From Flavonifractor sp. An112 (GTDB lineage: Bacteria; Bacillota; Clostridia; Oscillospirales; Oscillospiraceae), in NCBI RefSeq assembly GCF_002161085.1, contig NZ_NFLU01000016.1:1-51629 (forward strand): DNA of 51,629 nt. Direction: 5' to 3'. The position numbers and the translations under genes are program-made. The notes beneath the pieces were generated by a model, which saw nothing but the letters and a program-made list of their open reading frames with translations, was not told where the DNA came from and ran no database searches. This document shows positions 47,519-51,629 of this stretch, piece after piece; the stretch's first letter is position 1, and every line of letters begins with the position of its first letter.

Positions 47519-49783
47519 TTACAGACCTCTGACCACGCTGGAGGAGGCGTCCATGACCCCGCTCCAGGCTTTGAGAATGTAGAGGTAGGAGTTGCGGGCC
47601 TGGGAGATATCGGTGCTGGTGGGAGAGGAGCTGTTGCCCACCCGGTCAAACAGGGCGACGGCCTCCTCCACATCCTCCAACAGATTTTCAGCCAGGGTTT
47701 TGACGCCGGACCAATAGGAATTGTCGCCGCAGTTTTCGATGACCTTCTCCACGTCGGACTGGAAGCTGGTGATGCCGTCAATGGAGAACTTGACGTACTG
47801 GGAGTCGCCGTAGGGGTTTTCCGAATAGGCGGGAACCTTGCTCATGTACTCCTGCACCGGAGTCAGATGGTTCATACCGCTCTGGAAATAGCCCTCCATC
47901 CGCTCGCCGATCTCCATGGCCTCCTCCTTCTCCGGGTCCACCTCGGGCTCGGGATCGGGGGTCTCGGGCTCCACCAGGCCGGGCACGGCCTTGTCGCCGG
48001 AGTAGCTGACAAACTCGATGGAGGCGGCCTGGGACAGAGCGGTGGGGTCCACATCGAAGGTCATCTCTACCGCGAAGTCCTGATTGTTGCCCACGCTCTT
48101 GGAGCTGTAGTCGGTGTCCAGCAGCTTGCCGCTGGCGTCGTACAGATTGATGCGGACGTAGAAGTACTGGGAGCCGCTGCCCACGCTGCCCTGAGCGGTG
48201 GCCTCCAGACGGGCCTTGCCGAACTGCAGCTTGCCGCTGGTGAAGGTGAAGTCATTCACCAGGAAGTTGGTGACCGTACCGCCGGAACGATAGACGATGG
48301 TCATGGGGCCGTAGTTGTGGTTCAGCTCAGGCACGGAGAAGTCCAGCTTGGTGGAGGCCTTGACGGTCAGGCGGCAGTAGTCGTACCGGCCGTTTTCGGA
48401 GGTGGCGGTGATCCGGGCGGAGCCGGGCGCCACAGCGGTGACCTTGCCGCTGGAGTTGACGGTGGCCACGCTGGTGTCGGAGGACTCCCACTCCACGCTG
48501 TCGTCGGTGGCGTTGGCGGGATACACCGAGGCGCTGAGGTACTCGCTGTCCCCAACCTCCAGCGTCAGGCTGCTGGGGTCCACGGTGACGCTGGAGACCT
48601 TGATCTCAGGGGTGACGGTGACCTTGCAGGTGGCGGTCTTTCCGTTGTAGGTGGTGACGGTGATGGTGGCGGTGCCCTCCCGCTTGGCGGTGACGGTGCC
48701 GCCGCTGCTGACGGTGGCCACGCTGGTGTTGGAGGAGGACCAGGTGACGCTGTCATTGGTGGCGTCGCTGGGCTTCACCGTGGCGGTCAGGCGGCCGGTG
48801 GTGCCCTCCGCCAGACTCATGGTGGACTTGTTCAGGGAGACGCCGGTGACCTCCACGGGGGCGGGGGTGACGGTGACCTTGCAGGTGGCCTTGACCCCGT
48901 TGGCGGTGGTGGCGGTGATGGTGGCGGAACCCTTCTTCACGGCGGTGACCTTGCCGTTGTCCACAGTAGCCACGCTGGTGTTGGAGGACTTCCAGGTCAC
49001 GTTGGTGACAGTGGCATCAGCGGGGGAGGGGGTAACGGTAAGGGTGGAGGTCTTGCCCTCCTCCAGCGTCAGGCTGGTCTGGTTCATGGTCAGCTTGGTG
49101 GCGGGGACCACCTTCATGGTGACGGACTGCCGCAGCTGGGGCATGGCCATGCGGGAGACGATGGCGGCCACCGACGAGCGGGTGATGGTGGACTCGGGGA
49201 CGAAGGTGCCCTTGGAGTCGCTGCCGGTGAGGATGCCCGCCCGATAGAGAAGATAGATGTCGTCATAGTTGGCGGAACCGGCGGTCAGATCGGGGATAGT
49301 GCCGTCCTCCACCGTGTTTTTCTCCTCCAGAGCCTCCTCAGGCAGGGCCTTGGCCAGAATGGCGGCAAACTGCCGGCGGGTGGCCACCGCGTCATAGTTG
49401 GTAAACTGGCCCTGGGTGATGATGCCGTTTTTGAGGGCATAGTCCACATAGACCTGATACCAGGGGTTGCCCTGGATGAAGTTGGCGCCGCCGGTCTCAT
49501 AGATGCTGTGGAGCCGGCAGGCCAGAGCAATGGCGGAGCCCACGGTAATGTTGCCGTCGGGGGAGAAGGCAACGGAGCTGGTGCCCTTCATCAGACCCAG
49601 CTCATAGGCGGTCTTGACGTTTTCCGTGTACCAGGTGCTGGCAGGCACGTCGGTAAAGGTACCGGCGGTGTAGGCGGCGCTCTTCTGGAAGTTGGACAGA
49701 CCCTTGCCTGCGGCCAGAGCAGTGGGACAGAGGGCCATCACCAGCCCCAGGGTCAGCGCCAGGGACAAGATGCGTTTTTTCAT
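47519..49783 (-). CDS. SLH/Big2 surface protein (tandem paralog 1)
   Basis: A 754-residue secreted protein with GAGGAGGAAGAG before the ATG and a signal peptide. Three SLH repeats (about residues 40-225) are followed by three Big2 immunoglobulin-like domains (SSNTSVATVDNGKVTAVKKGSATITA and two similar units), a beta-rich segment and a helical C-terminal region (about 620-754) after a Pro/Glu/Asp linker. It probably anchors to cell-wall polymer by the SLH part and displays the C-terminal domain. The C-terminal domain differs from its paralog. Confidence 0.9.
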   Translation of the reverse strand: MKKRILSLALTLGLVMALCPTALAAGKGLSNFQKSAAYTAGTFTDVPASTWYTENVKTAYELGLMKGTSSVAFSPDGNITVGSAIALACRLHSIYETGGANFIQGNPWYQVYVDYALKNGIITQGQFTNYDAVATRRQFAAILAKALPEEALEEKNTVEDGTIPDLTAGSANYDDIYLLYRAGILTGSDSKGTFVPESTITRSSVAAIVSRMAMPQLRQSVTMKVVPATKLTMNQTSLTLEEGKTSTLTVTPSPADATVTNVTWKSSNTSVATVDNGKVTAVKKGSATITATTANGVKATCKVTVTPAPVEVTGVSLNKSTMSLAEGTTGRLTATVKPSDATNDSVTWSSSNTSVATVSSGGTVTAKREGTATITVTTYNGKTATCKVTVTPEIKVSSVTVDPSSLTLEVGDSEYLSASVYPANATDDSVEWESSDTSVATVNSSGKVTAVAPGSARITATSENGRYDYCRLTVKASTKLDFSVPELNHNYGPMTIVYRSGGTVTNFLVNDFTFTSGKLQFGKARLEATAQGSVGSGSQYFYVRINLYDASGKLLDTDYSSKSVGNNQDFAVEMTFDVDPTALSQAASIEFVSYSGDKAVPGLVEPETPDPEPEVDPEKEEAMEIGERMEGYFQSGMNHLTPVQEYMSKVPAYSENPYGDSQYVKFSIDGITSFQSDVEKVIENCGDNSYWSGVKTLAENLLEDVEEAVALFDRVGNSSSPTSTDISQARNSYLYILKAWSGVMDASSSVVRGL

Positions 49784-49950
49784 ACAATCTCTTCCTCCTC
49801 TTCAGGGTGCGCTCAGGCCAAACAGGGCGGGGCGCCTCCTCGCCCTGCCCTGCTGGACCTTCTTTCCAATCACAACTATATACTCTTTTTTAAGGTAAAA
49901 CAATTTGCTGGCTGCATAGTGTTTGTGGAAAGATATCCAGGGAGAAACAG

Positions 49951-49994
49951 AAAAAACCGCGCAAAGCAGTGGGCTTTTCTGCATTTTGCGCGGC
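49951..49994 (-). terminator. Terminator of the 156-residue gene
   Basis: On the minus strand CCGCGCAAAATGCAG pairs with CTGCTTTGCGCGG and is followed by TTTTTT. Nothing else is seen in 49784-49950 except the ribosome site of the SLH gene and an AT-rich stretch. Confidence 0.75.
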
Positions 49995-50030
49995 TTGTAT
50001 GAATTCAATTTTGGAAGATATTCCGACTGC

Positions 50031-50501
50031 TCAGAACTGGGAGAGGGCCTTCCACAGCTTCTTCTGATTGGGCAGCATCTGCCGGGGTGTGGTGCGCCTG
50101 GCATAGCGGCTGGCGATCTCCCGCTGCTTGTCGGGGGGGAGGAAGGGCAGCAGGGCCATGGCCCGCCCTTCAAAGGCAGACAGGGAAAAGGCCACGGTGT
50201 TGTCTTTGGGGACGGGATAGAAGAGCATCAGCTCCAGGGCCTGGACCGCCAGACGGCAGGCCTCCTCCGCCGGACAGGTCTCCAGCACGGCGGTCAGGGT
50301 GGTCAGGCGCTCTGTCATGGCGGCGTCAAACTCCTCCACCGCATAGGACACCCGGGGATTGCCCTGGGACCGGAAAAAATTGCCCATGACCTCCCCCACA
50401 CTGGAGGCCTTGCTCTTTTTCAGCTTCTCGATGAAATCCCGGTAGCAGACCTCCAGGTCCTCCAGAGCCTGGGGGGCGGATACGGGGGTGTGTTCTTCCA
50501 T
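50031..50501 (-). CDS. Conserved-looking protein of unknown function
   Basis: A 156-residue soluble, mostly helical protein starting at ATG 50501 with GGAGG upstream. Notable segments: LEDLEVCYRDFIEKLKKSK, FPVPKDNTVAFSL-like YPVPKDNTVAFSLSAFEGRAMALLPFL and a basic C-terminus (SRYARRTTPRQMLPNQKKLWKAL). No signal peptide or known motif. It stands alone with its own terminator. Confidence 0.7.
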   Translation of the reverse strand: MEEHTPVSAPQALEDLEVCYRDFIEKLKKSKASSVGEVMGNFFRSQGNPRVSYAVEEFDAAMTERLTTLTAVLETCPAEEACRLAVQALELMLFYPVPKDNTVAFSLSAFEGRAMALLPFLPPDKQREIASRYARRTTPRQMLPNQKKLWKALSQF

Positions 50502-50548
50502 GGGGATCCCTCCTTTTTTCCACATTATAGTCGCTGCCGGTGCAAAAA

Positions 50549-50581
50549 ACAAGGTCCCGGCCATAGCCGGGACCTTGTTTC
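50549..50581 (-). terminator. Terminator of the DUF4358-type gene
   Basis: AACAAGGTCCCGGC pairs with GCCGGGACCTTGTT around CATA, followed on the minus strand by TTTT. Confidence 0.85.
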
Positions 50582-50594
50582 GTGCTTGGAAGGT

Positions 50595-51425
50595 TCAGCC
50601 CTGAGCAGCCACGAAGTCGTGGAAGAGCTGCTCGGCCTGATCGGCGTTCTCACCAATGAAGAAGAACACATAGCCGTCCTCGATCACGGTGCGGGCGTCC
50701 TGCACCTTGGGCAGGTGCTGAGACAGGTACCAGGAGAAGGTGTCCTCCTGGCTCTTGCGGTAGGCCTCCAGGGCGTCGGTGACCGCCTTCTCGTCGGCGC
50801 CATCCGCCAGCTTGCCGATGATGACGGTGTCGGGGGAAGTGATCATGGGGAAGAAGGCCACGATCTGCTCAAATTCATCCACAGGGATCTTGTAGGCATC
50901 GGCCAGCATATCCTCATAGGTGCGGGAGCCGAACATCTCGCTGCTCTCCATGATGGAGTAGGCCAGCTTGACCATGGGGTCGTTGTTGGGGGTGGTGATG
51001 TCCACAGCGGTGGGGTCGGCCCAGGTGACGGTGTAGCCGTCCAGCATGGCCAGCACGCTGGCGGGCACATAGGTCACGCCGGCGGTGACCTCAGCCTGAC
51101 CCTTCACCTGCTCGTCGTTGACCAGAATGGTGTTATCGGCAAATTGCACGGTGATCCGGTCCTGGCCGAAGTTGAACCAGGCCTCGTTGCCCTCCTGGTC
51201 CCAGTACACGTTGCCGTGGTCGGACTCGGCCACCAGGCGCAGGGGCAGCATGGAGTCGGAGGCGGCGGGGAGAGCGGCGGTATCCAGCTTCTCACCGTTG
51301 AGGGTGATGGCGGTGGAGTAGCCCACCTTGGCGGAGATAAGCACGGGGGTCTCCACAGCCAGGGCGGGGAGGGTCATGGAACCGGCCAGAGTCAGGGCCA
51401 GCGCGGCGGCGCCGAATTTTTTCAT
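50595..51425 (-). CDS. Secreted protein with copper-amine-oxidase-N-like stalk and DUF4358-like domain
   Basis: A 276-residue protein with a signal peptide (KKFGAAALALTLAGSMTLPALA) and AAGGAGG before the ATG. Residues about 30-130 match the Cu_amine_oxidN1-type stalk domain (LPLRLVAESDHGNVYWDQEGNEAWFNFG, GVTYVPASVLAML). Residues about 150-275 resemble DUF4358 (SSEMFGSRTYEDMLADAYKI, VIIGKLADGADEKAV, VQDARTVIEDGYVFFFIG). No enzymatic role is known. Confidence 0.8.
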   Translation of the reverse strand: MKKFGAAALALTLAGSMTLPALAVETPVLISAKVGYSTAITLNGEKLDTAALPAASDSMLPLRLVAESDHGNVYWDQEGNEAWFNFGQDRITVQFADNTILVNDEQVKGQAEVTAGVTYVPASVLAMLDGYTVTWADPTAVDITTPNNDPMVKLAYSIMESSEMFGSRTYEDMLADAYKIPVDEFEQIVAFFPMITSPDTVIIGKLADGADEKAVTDALEAYRKSQEDTFSWYLSQHLPKVQDARTVIEDGYVFFFIGENADQAEQLFHDFVAAQG

Positions 51426-51555
51426 CGGTAAGGTCCTCCTTGCAAGTTTGTTGTCACAAGGATAGACGGGACTTTTTGAAAAAGGTTCCCCAAAAGAGGA
51501 AAAATTTTATGGGGCTGTTGCAAAATGTGCAGCTCGTACAAAGACCCGTCATTCC

Positions 51556-51590
51556 GAGAAAAACGGCCGCCCACCGGGCGGCCGTTTTTC
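51556..51590. terminator. Bidirectional-type hairpin at the right window end
   Basis: AAAAACGGCCGCCC and GGGCGGCCGTTTTT pair around ACC. It probably ends a gene beyond the window; no gene in view needs it. 51426-51555 shows only the ribosome site of the preceding gene. Confidence 0.7.
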
Positions 51591-51629
51591 GTGGGAATCC
51601 GTCCCTTTTGCCGGGGAAACGGATTGCCA

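Overview
The window is high-GC Firmicutes DNA. Sporulation-type genes (bofA with yaaL), SLH-domain surface proteins, an L21 leader ahead of rplU-prp-rpmA, a CIRCE operator and many Rho-independent terminators point to a gut anaerobe of the Oscillospiraceae type (Flavonifractor/Lawsonibacter-like). This placement is inference from gene content; no rRNA marker is present.

Layout. 1-4.8 kb: the 3' end of a cell-wall amidase gene, proS (minus) and an SLH surface protein (minus). 4.8-11.1 kb: a three-gene cassette of TetR regulator, MMPL/RND exporter and a membrane-anchored GLUG/coiled-coil protein. 11.2-13.4 kb: typA, then two tandem tRNA-Arg(CCT) sequences, the first degenerate. 13.4-16.3 kb: a decayed integrative element (truncated tyrosine integrase, excisionase, sigma factor, HTH protein); its far side abuts a DUF4340-like gene that has lost its 5' end. 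17.3-20.8 kb: a vanG-type D-Ala-D-Ser operon (ligase, VanXY-type peptidase, serine-acetyltransferase-like protein, serine-type racemase) with a terminator-like hairpin immediately before the first gene and no two-component system in view. 20.8-25.9 kb: ferredoxin/flavodoxin and PsiE genes (minus), then a yybP-ykoY (Mn2+) riboswitch and a P-type cation ATPase, then yaaL-bofA. 26-28.2 kb: SLH protein, MarR regulator and a glycosidase-like secreted protein. 28.2-30.8 kb: rplU-prp-rpmA and obgE. 30.8-34.3 kb: small membrane and cysteine-peptidase-like genes, ylmH, a DUF896 gene and a cation/proton antiporter with a long structured leader. 34.6-36.3 kb: tatD, its partner radical SAM gene and an HPr-like gene, flanked by two inverted copies of a strongly folded ~250-270 bp element. 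36.7-40.6 kb: mtaB, a FUSC-type membrane protein, thyA-folA-nudix. 40.6-45.9 kb: a cluster of DnaA-box-like sites, mnmE, a lipoprotein and a CIRCE-controlled htpG carrying an in-frame amber codon. 46-51.6 kb: two tandem SLH/Big2 surface proteins, an unrecognised gene and a secreted DUF4358-type protein.

The strongest candidates for something undescribed are the paired structured elements at 34.35-34.59 and 36.35-36.62 kb. Stem sequences differ between the copies but pairing is kept, while unpaired segments are nearly identical, and outward promoters lie at their ends. The TetR-MMPL-GLUG/coiled-coil cassette and the compact vanG-like operon with a stand-alone acyltransferase replacing the VanT membrane domain follow.
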